Positions 51,023 through 59,858 of a stretch of 64,000 nt of DNA are shown one piece after another. The stretch comes from an uncultured Mediterraneibacter sp. (GTDB lineage Bacteria; Bacillota; Clostridia; Lachnospirales; Lachnospiraceae). The notes under the pieces are model-generated. The model was not told the DNA's origin. It saw nothing but the letters and a program-made list of their open reading frames with translations, and did no database searches. A program made the translations under genes and the position numbers. Within the stretch, counting starts at the first letter, position 1, and each line of letters begins with the position of its first letter. The stretch covers positions 248,001 through 312,000 of the forward strand of contig CALWFV010000001.1 of assembly GCA_944377745.1 (NCBI GenBank), read 5' to 3'.

Positions 51023-52906
51023 TCAGACGATCGTCAGCAGGCAGTCGCCATGTGCAGCCTTCTCGCCTGATTTTATCATTTTTACAGAACGGATGTAAGC
51101 GTCCCCATTTGTCACGACCACCGGAGTGATCGGATCGTATCCTTCTTTTTTTACAGCGTCCAGATCAAATTCCACGAGCAGGTCTCCGGCCTTCACCTGA
51201 GCCCCGTTCTCTACATGTGAAGTAAAGTGTTTTCCCTTCAGGTTTACCGTCTCAAGTCCGATATGGATCAGGAGTTCCACTCCCTGGGCTGTCTGGAACA
51301 TAATTCCATGTTTTGTATCCATAATATTTACAACTGTACCGTCTGCCGGAGCGTAGATTTTTCCTTCATCCGGGATCACTGCCGCGCCGTCTCCCAGTAT
51401 CTTGTCTGCAAATGTCTTGTCAGGCACTTCTGTGATATCCTTTACCGTTCCTGTGGCGGGTGAGAGGATCTGGATCTTCTCTACCAGTGGTTTTGCCTCT
51501 TTGCCGGCTTCACTGTGTTTTTGCACTTCAACTGTGTCATTTTCCTCTTCGATCTCATCCTTAAATCCGAAGATCATTGTCAGGATAAACGCTCCTGCAA
51601 AGGAGACGATGATCATAATGAGTCCATATAAGAAGTTGCTCATCCCCTTCTCACCGATAAAGGCCGGGATCGCAAGAAGACAGTTCTGTGCGATATAAAG
51701 GGTTACCTGAAGGAGTCCTCCCACAATACCGCCGATACCTGCTGCGATCGCCGCTGCAACGACCGGGCGTTTCAGCTTCAGGGTGACACCATAAAGAGCC
51801 GGCTCCGTGATTCCCATCAGAGCGGAAATACCGGATGCGCTGGCAAGCTGTTTCATATTCTTATCTTTCGATCTCACCGCAACTGCAAGAGATGCGCCGC
51901 CCTGCGCCACATTGGAGCACACCTGGGAAACAAAGATGAGCGTGTCCCCACCGGTAGCTATCGCGTTCAGCCCGATGGGAGTAAGTGCATGGTGCATACC
52001 AGTCATCACGATAAACGGGAATGCCGCAGACAGGATACCAACAATGATGAATCCGAGCTTCGTGGACAGGAAGTCAATCGCAACTGCCAGGCCATCACCG
52101 ATGATCCCTCCCAGCGGTCCTACGATGATGATGGCAATCGGTGCACTGATCAGGATGACGAGCGTCGGATGCAGGATCAGTTTTACGATACGCGGTGTGA
52201 TCCTGTCAACAAGTTTTACAATGTATGACATGATCCATACCATCAGGATGACCGGGATCACGGAGTAGCTGTAAGTCGTCGGCGTGACCGGGATCGAGAA
52301 GAAAGTAATCGGATCGCCGGACTCGATCATTGCCGTAAAACTTGGATGAAGAAATACACCTGCGATGATCAGCGCCAGAGACTGATTTACGTTAAATACC
52401 TTTGCGGCATTCGCAGCGATCAAAAACGGCATAAAGTAGAACGCTGCATCACCGATAAACGAGATGACCTGATAGGTGCTCGACGTATCGCTCACAAGAT
52501 TGAATGTGGTCAGGAGCGTGAGTACCACCTTGATCATACCGGCTGCAGTAAGAGCCGGGATCATCGGAGTCATACATCCGGTCACAGAATCAATGATCGC
52601 AGAGCCGATGCTCTTCTTTTCTGATGTTTTCGCAGAAGAATCCTCATCGTCGTTTGGCACACCCATTTTCACCAGTTCGGCGTACATCTCGTTTACTTCA
52701 TTTCCGGCGATGACCTGAAACTGGTCCTGATGCCAGTTTACACCGGAAATCTCGGAGAGCTTTTTGATCTCTGCCTCATCGATCTTATTTTTGTCTTTTA
52801 CATAAAATCTGAGTCTTGTCATGCAGTGGAAGACACGTGTGATATTGTCTTTTCCGCCCATTGCCTGAACCAGCTTTTCCGCTGATTTTGAATAATCTTT
52901 TTTCAT
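51023..52906 (-). CDS. bglP: Beta-glucoside PTS permease, EIIBCA
   Basis: About 627 residues, a fused EIIBCA of the glucose/sucrose/beta-glucoside PTS family. IIB: phosphorylated Cys 28 in RVFHCMTRLRFYV. IIC: about ten membrane spans from residue 100 to 460 (AADGITEPALYGV-type block ALMGITEPALYGVTLKLKRP). IIA: GTVVNIMDTKHGIMFQTAQGVELLIHIGLETVNL with the phospho-His. Imports and phosphorylates beta-glucosides. The start is the ATG at 52906 with AAGGAG upstream; the longer open frame runs through an antiterminator-like site. Co-directional with licT (upstream) and GH1. Confidence 0.95.
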   Translation of the reverse strand: MKKDYSKSAEKLVQAMGGKDNITRVFHCMTRLRFYVKDKNKIDEAEIKKLSEISGVNWHQDQFQVIAGNEVNEMYAELVKMGVPNDDEDSSAKTSEKKSIGSAIIDSVTGCMTPMIPALTAAGMIKVVLTLLTTFNLVSDTSSTYQVISFIGDAAFYFMPFLIAANAAKVFNVNQSLALIIAGVFLHPSFTAMIESGDPITFFSIPVTPTTYSYSVIPVILMVWIMSYIVKLVDRITPRIVKLILHPTLVILISAPIAIIIVGPLGGIIGDGLAVAIDFLSTKLGFIIVGILSAAFPFIVMTGMHHALTPIGLNAIATGGDTLIFVSQVCSNVAQGGASLAVAVRSKDKNMKQLASASGISALMGITEPALYGVTLKLKRPVVAAAIAAGIGGIVGGLLQVTLYIAQNCLLAIPAFIGEKGMSNFLYGLIMIIVSFAGAFILTMIFGFKDEIEEENDTVEVQKHSEAGKEAKPLVEKIQILSPATGTVKDITEVPDKTFADKILGDGAAVIPDEGKIYAPADGTVVNIMDTKHGIMFQTAQGVELLIHIGLETVNLKGKHFTSHVENGAQVKAGDLLVEFDLDAVKKEGYDPITPVVVTNGDAYIRSVKMIKSGEKAAHGDCLLTIV

Positions 52907-52944
52907 GGCTGTTCTCCTTAAAATAGTTTGATTATTTATTGAAA

Positions 52945-52986
52945 GGTCTTGCCTGATATGCCGGCCGTACATATCGGTCACAAGCC
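52945..52986 (-). promoter_or_regulatory. Second LicT antiterminator-like RNA site, before the PTS gene
   Basis: On the minus strand GGCTTGTGACC...ATCAGGCAAGACC spans 52986-52945, matching both halves of a ribonucleic antiterminator (GGxTTGTxAC ... CAGGCAAxACC) with a longer, partly paired middle (CATATC...GATATG). No terminator stem follows; only TTTCAATAAATAATC. It may be a degenerate or differently used site. Confidence 0.6.
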
Positions 52987-53028
52987 AATGCTTACTGCAC
53001 TGTCCGAACTGTCCGTAAAACGGAGGGT

Positions 53029-53910
53029 TCAGTCTTCTTCCGCCGTTTCAGCCGCTTTTTTCGCAGCTGCACGGGATTTGTCCACATTTGTCTGGATATG
53101 GATCGAGAGGTACATCATCTCTTCTTTGCTCAGAGCATAATGATATTTTTCCTCCATCATAAGATAGATCAGCTTCACACACCCATACGCCTCACGGCAC
53201 TGCTCCTGTATGATCTGGAACAGATTCTCATCCTCGTCGTACTGGAGTTCTTTGTGAAGATATCTCTGTGCAAAATATTTTAAATGAGTCAGAAATCTCT
53301 GATAATATAAACTTGACTCATTAAAGGTGATATCTGAAAAATAAGTTTTAACGATCTCCTGGACCTGATTTACGATCATGGCGATCTGATAATTGTCGTT
53401 GTTCTGCTGCCCCTCTTCCGCATTTACAAAATGAAGGGCGATAAACCCCGCCTCATCTGCCGGGAGCTGTATATTAAATTTCCGGTTTGCCTCTTCCACC
53501 ATTTTAAGCCCATATTCATACTCTTTCTTATAGAGCTGCTGGATATCGAGCAAAAGGACGTTTTTCAGGCTGATCCCATTTTCGAATCTCTCTACAGTTC
53601 CCATAATGTGATCACTCAGGGAAAGGTAAATACTGTTGTTCAAATGCAGATCCGGTTCTTCTTCCCTGACCTGATCCACAAACTTCTGTACAAAATCCAG
53701 ATACTCTTCCGGGATCGACAGCAGGTACTGCTGGATCTGGATGCTGTTCTGGTGATTCTTGGGATAAAAGATCTTTTCAATCAATGATTCATTGATCGTA
53801 TCCCCTCGTTTCGCATGAAACCCGATTCCGAGACCTTTCACGATAATTTCCTCGTTTTCCGCATTTCTGGACAAAACGAGATTATTATTCAGTATTTTAC
53901 TTACCTTCAT
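53029..53910 (-). CDS. licT: LicT/BglG-family transcriptional antiterminator
   Basis: A 293-residue antiterminator. Residues 1-56 are the RNA-binding CAT domain (MKVSKILNNNLVLSRNAENEEIIVKGLGIGFHAKRGD), followed by two PTS regulation domains: PRD1 (about 66-170, with LSDHIMGTVERFENGI and FIALHFVNAEEG) and PRD2 (about 172-290, with FLTHLKYFAQRYL and LSIHIQTNVD). Phosphorylation of PRD His residues by the PTS adjusts RNA binding. It binds the antiterminator in its own leader to allow read-through into licT-bglP-GH1. Confidence 0.95.
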   Translation of the reverse strand: MKVSKILNNNLVLSRNAENEEIIVKGLGIGFHAKRGDTINESLIEKIFYPKNHQNSIQIQQYLLSIPEEYLDFVQKFVDQVREEEPDLHLNNSIYLSLSDHIMGTVERFENGISLKNVLLLDIQQLYKKEYEYGLKMVEEANRKFNIQLPADEAGFIALHFVNAEEGQQNNDNYQIAMIVNQVQEIVKTYFSDITFNESSLYYQRFLTHLKYFAQRYLHKELQYDEDENLFQIIQEQCREAYGCVKLIYLMMEEKYHYALSKEEMMYLSIHIQTNVDKSRAAAKKAAETAEED

Positions 53911-53930
53911 CCCCTCAGCCTCCTGATAAA

Positions 53931-53975
53931 AATAAAAAGACCTATAACCCGAAAACAGATTCGGACTATAGGTCT
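53931..53975 (-). terminator. LicT-controlled leader terminator
   Basis: On the minus strand AGACCTATAGTCCGAA and TTCGGGTTATAGGTCT form the stem (53975-53938) and TTTTATT follows. Its 5' arm shares AGACC with the antiterminator site, so the two RNA folds exclude each other, as in bgl/lic systems. Confidence 0.9.
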
Positions 53976-54008
53976 TGCCTGACGATAATCATATTTCAGT
54001 AACAAGCC
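53971..54008 (-). promoter_or_regulatory. LicT-binding ribonucleic antiterminator (RAT)
   Basis: GGCTTGTTACTG at the 5' end and GTCAGGCAAGACC at the 3' end on the minus strand match the RAT consensus; the middle (AAATATGATTAT) is longer than usual. It overlaps the downstream terminator stem. Confidence 0.88.
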
Positions 54009-54037
54009 TTTTCATGTATCCTCTTTTCAACGAAAAT

Positions 54038-54066
54038 ATGATAACAAAGATCTGTCAATTTGTCCA
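54038..54066 (-). promoter_or_regulatory. Promoter of licT-bglP-GH1
   Basis: TGGACA (54061-54066) and TATCAT (54038-54043) with a 17-base spacer on the minus strand; transcription would begin about 20 bases before the RAT. Confidence 0.55.
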
Positions 54067-54110
54067 GAACAATACTAGACAAAAAACTTTTCCAATTTTT
54101 GTCAGGTTTT

Positions 54111-54126
54111 CACAAATCGTTTACAT
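54111..54126 (-). promoter_or_regulatory. cre-like catabolite-control site
   Basis: ATGTAAACGATTTGTG on the minus strand agrees with the cre consensus (TGTAAACGxTxxCA-like) except near the 3' end. It is about 45 bases upstream of the promoter; CcpA binding is inferred. Confidence 0.4.
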
Positions 54127-54174
54127 TTCCTTTTCTCCCGCATTTTCCTAAACTCTGAGGACTGCCAGGAAGGA

Positions 54175-55416
54175 TCATTCATAACTCCAAAACACCGTGA
54201 TCTTATTATGTTCCCCATCCTCCGCGTAAGTATAACTCACACTGCCCAGACCATAGTAGGAGGCCAGATTCTGTGCCGCCTGGGGAAGGAGCTCATTGAT
54301 CACCGTATCTCTGGCTTCCCCATAGACAGAAGCATTGGAAAATTTGCATACAAAGCTTTCTTCTCCTGCATAAACACTGTCGTTCATCTTCTGCAGGAGT
54401 TCATAGGAGTCAAAGCTTTCGTAATACATCCCGTTCATACGGTAGTAGTTCAGATCATCTGAGTTGCACTCCGGGTAATCCACCTCATCCCACTGCACAT
54501 GGTCCACCATGATCTCCGCATCCGTGCAGCAAAGATAGTCATAATTGATACTGCCGGAAGGCATATTCTCGCCGCTCTCCGCCTGAAGGAACACCGGATC
54601 GCCGAAGGTGGTGTCCATCTGGTAATACGTTCCGTCACAGTTCACGATATTCCATGCGTGTGCCCCCTGTCCTTCTATATCCCCAATGACATAAATACAG
54701 GGAATTCCCATCTGTTCCAGCAGATACTGCGCCATCCGGGAATACCCTGCGCATACTGACCGCTTTCCCACCATGGAGCTGTAGATGTTCTGGTTATCCG
54801 GCGCATTTACGTCATACTCCACCGTATTCACAACATACTCAAAGACATATTTGACCTTCTCATAATCCGAGGCGCCGCTGTCGATTCCGGAAATACACTC
54901 CTGTGCCGCCGCGTCGATCTGCGACTGACGCTCTTCCTTCTCCTGCACAGAACAGGTATATCCTGGTATCAGATCCGTATACTCGTCATAGATCGTAAGG
55001 TTTGTATTTCCCGCACACCAGAAAAGCTCCGGCCGGTCATAGAGAAGATATTCATAGATTTTTCCCATATCATCCTCTATGGTGGCATGGATCCGTATCG
55101 TCTCCTCCATGCTGTTTACGCCCTGAAGTATCTCCCGGTAGATCGTCTGCTCCCGCTCTGTAAGCTGCTGATAATAGAAACCATTCGCAGTCTCTTCCTC
55201 CTGGATCGTCAGCTCCGGAAACTCTGTCTGCTGTTCCGATACCTGTTCCAGCATCTGCTCCGATACCTGTCCCGCCGTCTCTTCCGCCGTCTGCAGGAAC
55301 CTGGGCCAAAAACGCTGTGCGGACAGGGCAGCCCCACCCGCCAGTGCCAGAACGAGTACCAGCCCCGCTATTTTCGGAAATATCCTCTTTTTCCGTTTTC
55401 TCTTTCTTCTCGCCAT
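54175..55416 (-). CDS. Membrane-anchored transglutaminase-like protein
   Basis: A 413-residue protein. A strongly basic N-terminus (ARRKRKRKKR) and one hydrophobic segment (residues 15-33, AGLVLVLALAGGAALSAQ) anchor it outside the membrane. A transglutaminase-like cysteine-protease domain lies at about residues 200-300, with the triad in KRSVCAGYSRMAQYLL (Cys), GAHAWNIV (His) and YQMDTTFGDP (Asp). The rest is not recognised. Probably acts on peptidoglycan or surface proteins; substrate unknown. AGGAGA precedes the ATG. It is 55 bases after the peptidoglycan-binding protein on the same strand. Confidence 0.85.
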   Translation of the reverse strand: MARRKRKRKKRIFPKIAGLVLVLALAGGAALSAQRFWPRFLQTAEETAGQVSEQMLEQVSEQQTEFPELTIQEEETANGFYYQQLTEREQTIYREILQGVNSMEETIRIHATIEDDMGKIYEYLLYDRPELFWCAGNTNLTIYDEYTDLIPGYTCSVQEKEERQSQIDAAAQECISGIDSGASDYEKVKYVFEYVVNTVEYDVNAPDNQNIYSSMVGKRSVCAGYSRMAQYLLEQMGIPCIYVIGDIEGQGAHAWNIVNCDGTYYQMDTTFGDPVFLQAESGENMPSGSINYDYLCCTDAEIMVDHVQWDEVDYPECNSDDLNYYRMNGMYYESFDSYELLQKMNDSVYAGEESFVCKFSNASVYGEARDTVINELLPQAAQNLASYYGLGSVSYTYAEDGEHNKITVFWSYE

Positions 55417-55471
55417 GATTCTCCTCTCTGTATCCGTAATATCAGATTCTTTGTCAGTGTTCTTCTCTTCC

Positions 55472-56737
55472 TCAGGTCAGTTCCGCGATCCTGGAGACGC
55501 CCACGTAGATCTCTGAGATCTTATACCATGTTTTATAATCCACCACGCCCGTCACAGGAAGGCCGAAGACAGACTGGATCTTTTCCACCGCCGCGGCGGT
55601 TGCAGGACCGTATATCCCGTCCGGGTTGATCCTGGGTATGGCGGGATATGCTCCTGCGATCACATTGATCTCCTCCTGCATCTGCCTGACCTTCTCGCCC
55701 CGGGATCCCTGTTCCAGATTGCTTCCCGGCCAGGACGCCGGTATCCCGGAGATCTCCTGTGCCGTATTGATATACATATCGTCCCCGTAATAGTAACGAA
55801 GAATCTCTATGGGGCTGAATCCCTGATCTCCCAGCTCCTTGGATCCCCATTGGGTCATCCAGTTCGGACAGGTCACCCTTTTCCCGTCGCAGTACTGGGT
55901 CAGGATGGGCTGACGCACATTGGGCCTGGAAAGATAGTTTGAGAAAAGTTCATCCACGATGACCGAGATGGACTCGTAGATATTCCGCTCCGGGATCCAC
56001 TTGTGGTCAAAAGCAGTGGAGGATGTGATCGTGAAATCATAACCTTTATTTCTGTACCACTCAGTGTAAACCCTGTTCAACGTGAACGACATGATCGCCA
56101 GCACATTGGCGCGGATCGTATTCGCCGGCCAGGTTGCGTAGATCTCGCTGGATGCCACATTTTTTATATAGTCTTTGTACTTCACATAGTAGTTGTTCGC
56201 CGTGCTGTCCCGCGGGGAACCGTCATGGACCACGATATATTCCGGGACGACCACGCGGCTTAATACGATCTCGCCGCTCTCGTTGACAGGCTTGATCTCC
56301 TCCTCCGCGATCTTGGGCGGATAATCCCCGTACAGTGTATGAGCGGGGATGACAAAGACCTCCTCTTCCTCCTGCCCGTTGTCGCTTGGACGCATCCGTA
56401 CATTCTGGATCGCCTTTGTGTTTGCCAGGATTTCCGTCCCTGCGATGCTGACCGGCTCAAAACCGGGCGCGCTGATATCCAGAGTATATTCCGAGTAAGG
56501 CTGTCTCTCATTGTTCCGGTCCAGGCTCCACTCCTCAGGCGGAGCATCCAGCTCAATGGTCTCCGTCTGACCGGAGGAATCTGTGGTCAGTCTCTCCAGG
56601 GTGCTCTCCGGAACTCCGGTGTAGGAAATGGAAATCACCGCATTCGTGACCGGATAGGAGGTCACAGAAGATACGATATTGATCTGAAGTTCTCCCTTCT
56701 CGGAAGCCCCGTCCTGCATTGCTCTTATTTCATTCAT
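55472..56737 (-). CDS. SpoIID-like and peptidoglycan-binding domain protein
   Basis: About 421 residues. Residues 20-110 form a beta-rich, carboxypeptidase-regulatory-like domain (TNAVISISYTG...YTLDISAPGFEPV). Residues 180-330 resemble a degenerate SpoIID (amidase enhancer) domain: TIRANVLAIMSFTLNRVYTEW, then NWMTQWGSKELGDQGFSPIEIL with RYYYGDDM. The C-terminus is a PG_binding_1 domain (GEKVRQMQEEINVIAG, GIYGPATAAAVEKIQSVFGL). No signal peptide, so it may act inside a developing spore; this is inference. The start is the ATG at 56737 (AGAGG nine bases upstream). 72 bases after rseP. Confidence 0.75.
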   Translation of the reverse strand: MNEIRAMQDGASEKGELQINIVSSVTSYPVTNAVISISYTGVPESTLERLTTDSSGQTETIELDAPPEEWSLDRNNERQPYSEYTLDISAPGFEPVSIAGTEILANTKAIQNVRMRPSDNGQEEEEVFVIPAHTLYGDYPPKIAEEEIKPVNESGEIVLSRVVVPEYIVVHDGSPRDSTANNYYVKYKDYIKNVASSEIYATWPANTIRANVLAIMSFTLNRVYTEWYRNKGYDFTITSSTAFDHKWIPERNIYESISVIVDELFSNYLSRPNVRQPILTQYCDGKRVTCPNWMTQWGSKELGDQGFSPIEILRYYYGDDMYINTAQEISGIPASWPGSNLEQGSRGEKVRQMQEEINVIAGAYPAIPRINPDGIYGPATAAAVEKIQSVFGLPVTGVVDYKTWYKISEIYVGVSRIAELT

Positions 56738-56809
56738 AACTAAATGCCTCTGCATATGATCATTTCTCTAATATATATGCAGAGACATCTGTTTAGAACA
56801 ACTATAAGA

Positions 56810-57841
56810 TCAGAACAGTCTCAGAATATCGTTGTACATGACGACCACCATCAGCACCATCAGAAGGGCAAATCCCGCAAAATGGACCATTCCCTCCCTC
56901 TCCGGCGGGATACGCTTGCGGCGCACCGCCTCCACGATAAGAAAGACAAGGCGTCCTCCGTCCAGAGCCGGGATCGGAAGCAGGTTCATGACGCCTAAGT
57001 TGGCAGATATGAACACGCCGAAATTCATCAGATTCAGGATCACCATCAGAAGCCCTGACGGCGCGGCCGCCTGGTATACACTGTCCACCGCGCTCACGAT
57101 TCCCACGGGTCCTGACATATCCCGGATCCCCACTTGACCGGTCACCAGCATCCGCAGACTGTCGATGGCGTAGGTGATCCAGTATCTCACTGTGTAGACT
57201 CCGTATTCCAGGGAGCCCAGAACCCCGGTCTCTACGGAACCGCTGCTGATAACGCCCAGTTTCGGGGAAGTGTCTCCCTCCAGCTGACGTGCCTCCAGCA
57301 CTGCCGTGTACTCTTCGCCGTCCCGCTCATACACCACTTCCAGCGTCGTCTCATTGGGATGGGTGAGCGTATAGAGGCTGATATCGTTCCAGATGTAGAC
57401 CCGCCTTCCGTTGATCTCCCTGATCTCATCGCCGGCCTGCATCCCCTGTTCTTCCGCAGAGTAACCCTCGCTCACACCGCTGATCGTTGTGGGCTGGTAT
57501 CCCACGAACAGAATGATGATCACGCTCATTATCCATGCCAGGATCAGATTGAACACCGGTCCCGCAGCTATGACAGAGATCCTCGCCCAGACGGATTTGC
57601 TGTTAAAGCTCCCCTCTGACATATCATCCGCGTCGTCTTCTCCCATCATGCAGGCGCCGCCGAAAGGAAGGAGCTTGATGCAGAATTTTGTGCCGCCAAT
57701 CTCCTTCCCCACCAGCGTCGGCCCAAGTCCCAGTGAAAATTCATCCACCCGGATACCATTGGCCTTTGCCAGGAGAAAATGTCCCAGTTCATGAAAGATG
57801 ATGATAAAGCTGAATAGTATGATCGCTATAATAATCCCCAT
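56810..57841 (-). CDS. rseP: RIP zinc metalloprotease RseP/RasP
   Basis: A 343-residue intramembrane site-2 protease. HExxH in FHELGHFLLAK (residues 17-27), the PDZ domain in the middle (GVSEGYSAEEQGMQAGDEI), and the second zinc motif NLLPIPALDGGRL near residue 293, with four membrane spans. It clips membrane-bound anti-sigma factors and leftover signal peptides; the DUF4179 anti-sigma elsewhere in this window could be a substrate, which is speculative. Three bases after dxr, the last gene of the pyrH operon. Confidence 0.95.
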   Translation of the reverse strand: MGIIIAIILFSFIIIFHELGHFLLAKANGIRVDEFSLGLGPTLVGKEIGGTKFCIKLLPFGGACMMGEDDADDMSEGSFNSKSVWARISVIAAGPVFNLILAWIMSVIIILFVGYQPTTISGVSEGYSAEEQGMQAGDEIREINGRRVYIWNDISLYTLTHPNETTLEVVYERDGEEYTAVLEARQLEGDTSPKLGVISSGSVETGVLGSLEYGVYTVRYWITYAIDSLRMLVTGQVGIRDMSGPVGIVSAVDSVYQAAAPSGLLMVILNLMNFGVFISANLGVMNLLPIPALDGGRLVFLIVEAVRRKRIPPEREGMVHFAGFALLMVLMVVVMYNDILRLF

Positions 57842-57844
57842 TGA

Positions 57845-58987
57845 TTACCACCTGTTTTTAATAAATTCATATGTTTCCTGTTCGGTCTTTAGTATCTCTT
57901 CCACCGTCGGATCCGTAATATTTTTATGTGCCTCCATACACGCCTGTATGATCTCCGTGATCTGAAGATACTTTATCTTCCTGTCAAGGAACATGGCCAC
58001 CGCGAACTCATTTGCCGCGTTGAGGACAGTCGGAAGGGATCCTCCCCGGCGTCCTGCCTCAAAGGCAAGCTTCAGTCCGTAAAAGGTCTCCATATCCGGT
58101 TTCTCGAATGTGATCTGTGACAGTGTCCCGAAATCCAGCCTGTCCCCGGGCAGATATCTGCGCTCCGGATAATACAGGGCATACTGGATCGGCAGCTTCA
58201 TGTCCGGCGTACCAAGCTGGGCAATCACCGCCCCGTCCTCATATTCCACCATGGAATGAATGATACTCTGGGGCTGCACGACCACCTGGATCTGATCCAC
58301 GGTTACCCCGAAGAGCCATTTTGCCTCGATCACTTCCAGCCCTTTGTTCACCATGGTAGAAGAATCGATGGTGATCTTCCGTCCCATCTCCCAGTTCGGA
58401 TGTTTCAGCGCATCCTCCACCTGGATATTCTCCAGGTCCTCTCTTTTCTTTCCCCGGAAAGGTCCGCCGGAAGCCGTCAGGAGGATCTTGTGCAGAGCCT
58501 TCCTCTGCCCTCCCTGAAGGGACTGGAAGATGGCGCTGTGCTCACTGTCCACCGGAAGGATGGACACGCCGCATTCTTTTGCCAGTGGCATGATGATATG
58601 TCCTGCTGTCACCAGGGTTTCCTTGTTCGCAAGAGCAATATCCTTTCCCGCGCGGATCGCTTCAATAGTGGGGCGGATACCGATCATCCCGACGATCGCT
58701 GTTACCAGGATTTCCGACTCCGGTACTGCCGCCACTTCAAGAAGACCGTCCATACCGCACACCACCCGTACATCCATGTCGCCCAGACGACTCTTTAACT
58801 CTGCCGCCCGCTTTTCCTTCCACACTGCGGCAAGTTTTGGCCTGAACTCCCGGATCTGCTGCTCCAGCAGATCGATATTATTTCCAGCAGCCAGAGCCAC
58901 TACTTCCAGATCCCCGTTCGTCCTTACGATCTCCAGAGTCTGAGTCCCGATGGATCCTGTGGAACCAAGTATTGCGATTTTCTTCAT
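57845..58987 (-). CDS. dxr: 1-deoxy-D-xylulose-5-phosphate reductoisomerase
   Basis: About 380 residues, second step of the MEP isoprenoid pathway. N-terminal NADPH-binding KKIAILGSTGSIGTQTLEIV, catalytic region VDSEHSAIFQSLQGG and LTASGGPFRG, and HPNWEMGRKITIDSSTMVNKGLEVIEA are diagnostic. The start is the ATG at 58987 with AGAGGG upstream; a longer frame to 59059 overlaps cdsA. Middle of the conserved envelope/isoprenoid operon. Confidence 0.97.
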   Translation of the reverse strand: MKKIAILGSTGSIGTQTLEIVRTNGDLEVVALAAGNNIDLLEQQIREFRPKLAAVWKEKRAAELKSRLGDMDVRVVCGMDGLLEVAAVPESEILVTAIVGMIGIRPTIEAIRAGKDIALANKETLVTAGHIIMPLAKECGVSILPVDSEHSAIFQSLQGGQRKALHKILLTASGGPFRGKKREDLENIQVEDALKHPNWEMGRKITIDSSTMVNKGLEVIEAKWLFGVTVDQIQVVVQPQSIIHSMVEYEDGAVIAQLGTPDMKLPIQYALYYPERRYLPGDRLDFGTLSQITFEKPDMETFYGLKLAFEAGRRGGSLPTVLNAANEFAVAMFLDRKIKYLQITEIIQACMEAHKNITDPTVEEILKTEQETYEFIKNRW

Positions 58988-59042
58988 ATATGTTTCCCTC
59001 TTCTTCTCTCGAATAATCTCTTTATTGCGATCAGACATGGAG

Positions 59043-59855
59043 TCAAAGCAGGATCGCAAGATAGTAGATGATCGGCGCAGTGACGATCACACTGTCAAAC
59101 CGGTCCAGGATCCCGCCGTGTCCGGGGATCAGTGTGCCATAGTCTTTGATGTTGTGATATCTCTTGATCGCTGAAGCCGCCAGATCTCCTACCTGGGAGA
59201 TTGCTCCTCCCATTGCCCCGATGACAGCAAAGGACAGTATGTTCACACCGGCGTCCCCCCAGTAATTGATCGCCAGAGCGTAAAGTACTCCGATCAGAGC
59301 TGCTCCCAGGATACCGCCAATCCCACCTTCCACGGATTTCTTCGGGCTCAATATCGGAGCCATCTTATGCTTCCCGATGAGCATCCCCACACAGTAAGCG
59401 CAGGTATCGCATCCCCATGCACAGACAAAGACAAGCCAGACTGTAAACACGCCTCCCGGCAGGATCCTGGTCTGGTAGATGTAGGAGAGCATCACCGCCA
59501 CATAGAAAACGCCGAAAAACGCCGCCATGATCTGCTGCGTGTTATATTTCGGATAGGCAAACACGATCACAGCCATCTGACAGATCAGATGGCCCAGAAA
59601 GAGCATCATGAACCAGTCCACTGTATCCCCCGGGAGGATCGGTTTAAAGTAGAGGAGGCCGTAATAGAGCACTGCGAAGACATAGCCGACGATCCCCGGC
59701 GCCTTTCTCTCGATCGCAAACACCTTGTACAATTCTGTCAGTCCGATCAGGCTGATGGCAAGCAGAACAAGAAAGAGAAGATTTCCGCCTGTTATCAGGG
59801 TGACCAGCGCGATGATCACCAGTAGTATTCCGCTTAACAGCCGTGTTTTAAACAT
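59043..59855 (-). CDS. cdsA: Phosphatidate cytidylyltransferase
   Basis: A 270-residue integral membrane enzyme making CDP-diacylglycerol for phospholipid synthesis. About eight hydrophobic spans; the C-terminal signature GAMGGAISQVGDLAASAIKRYHNIKDYGTLIPGHGGILDRFDS is complete. The N-terminus (RLLSGILLVIIALVTLITGGNLLFL) opens directly with a membrane span. Three bases after uppS. Confidence 0.95.
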   Translation of the reverse strand: MFKTRLLSGILLVIIALVTLITGGNLLFLVLLAISLIGLTELYKVFAIERKAPGIVGYVFAVLYYGLLYFKPILPGDTVDWFMMLFLGHLICQMAVIVFAYPKYNTQQIMAAFFGVFYVAVMLSYIYQTRILPGGVFTVWLVFVCAWGCDTCAYCVGMLIGKHKMAPILSPKKSVEGGIGGILGAALIGVLYALAINYWGDAGVNILSFAVIGAMGGAISQVGDLAASAIKRYHNIKDYGTLIPGHGGILDRFDSVIVTAPIIYYLAILL

Positions 59856-59858
59856 GAT

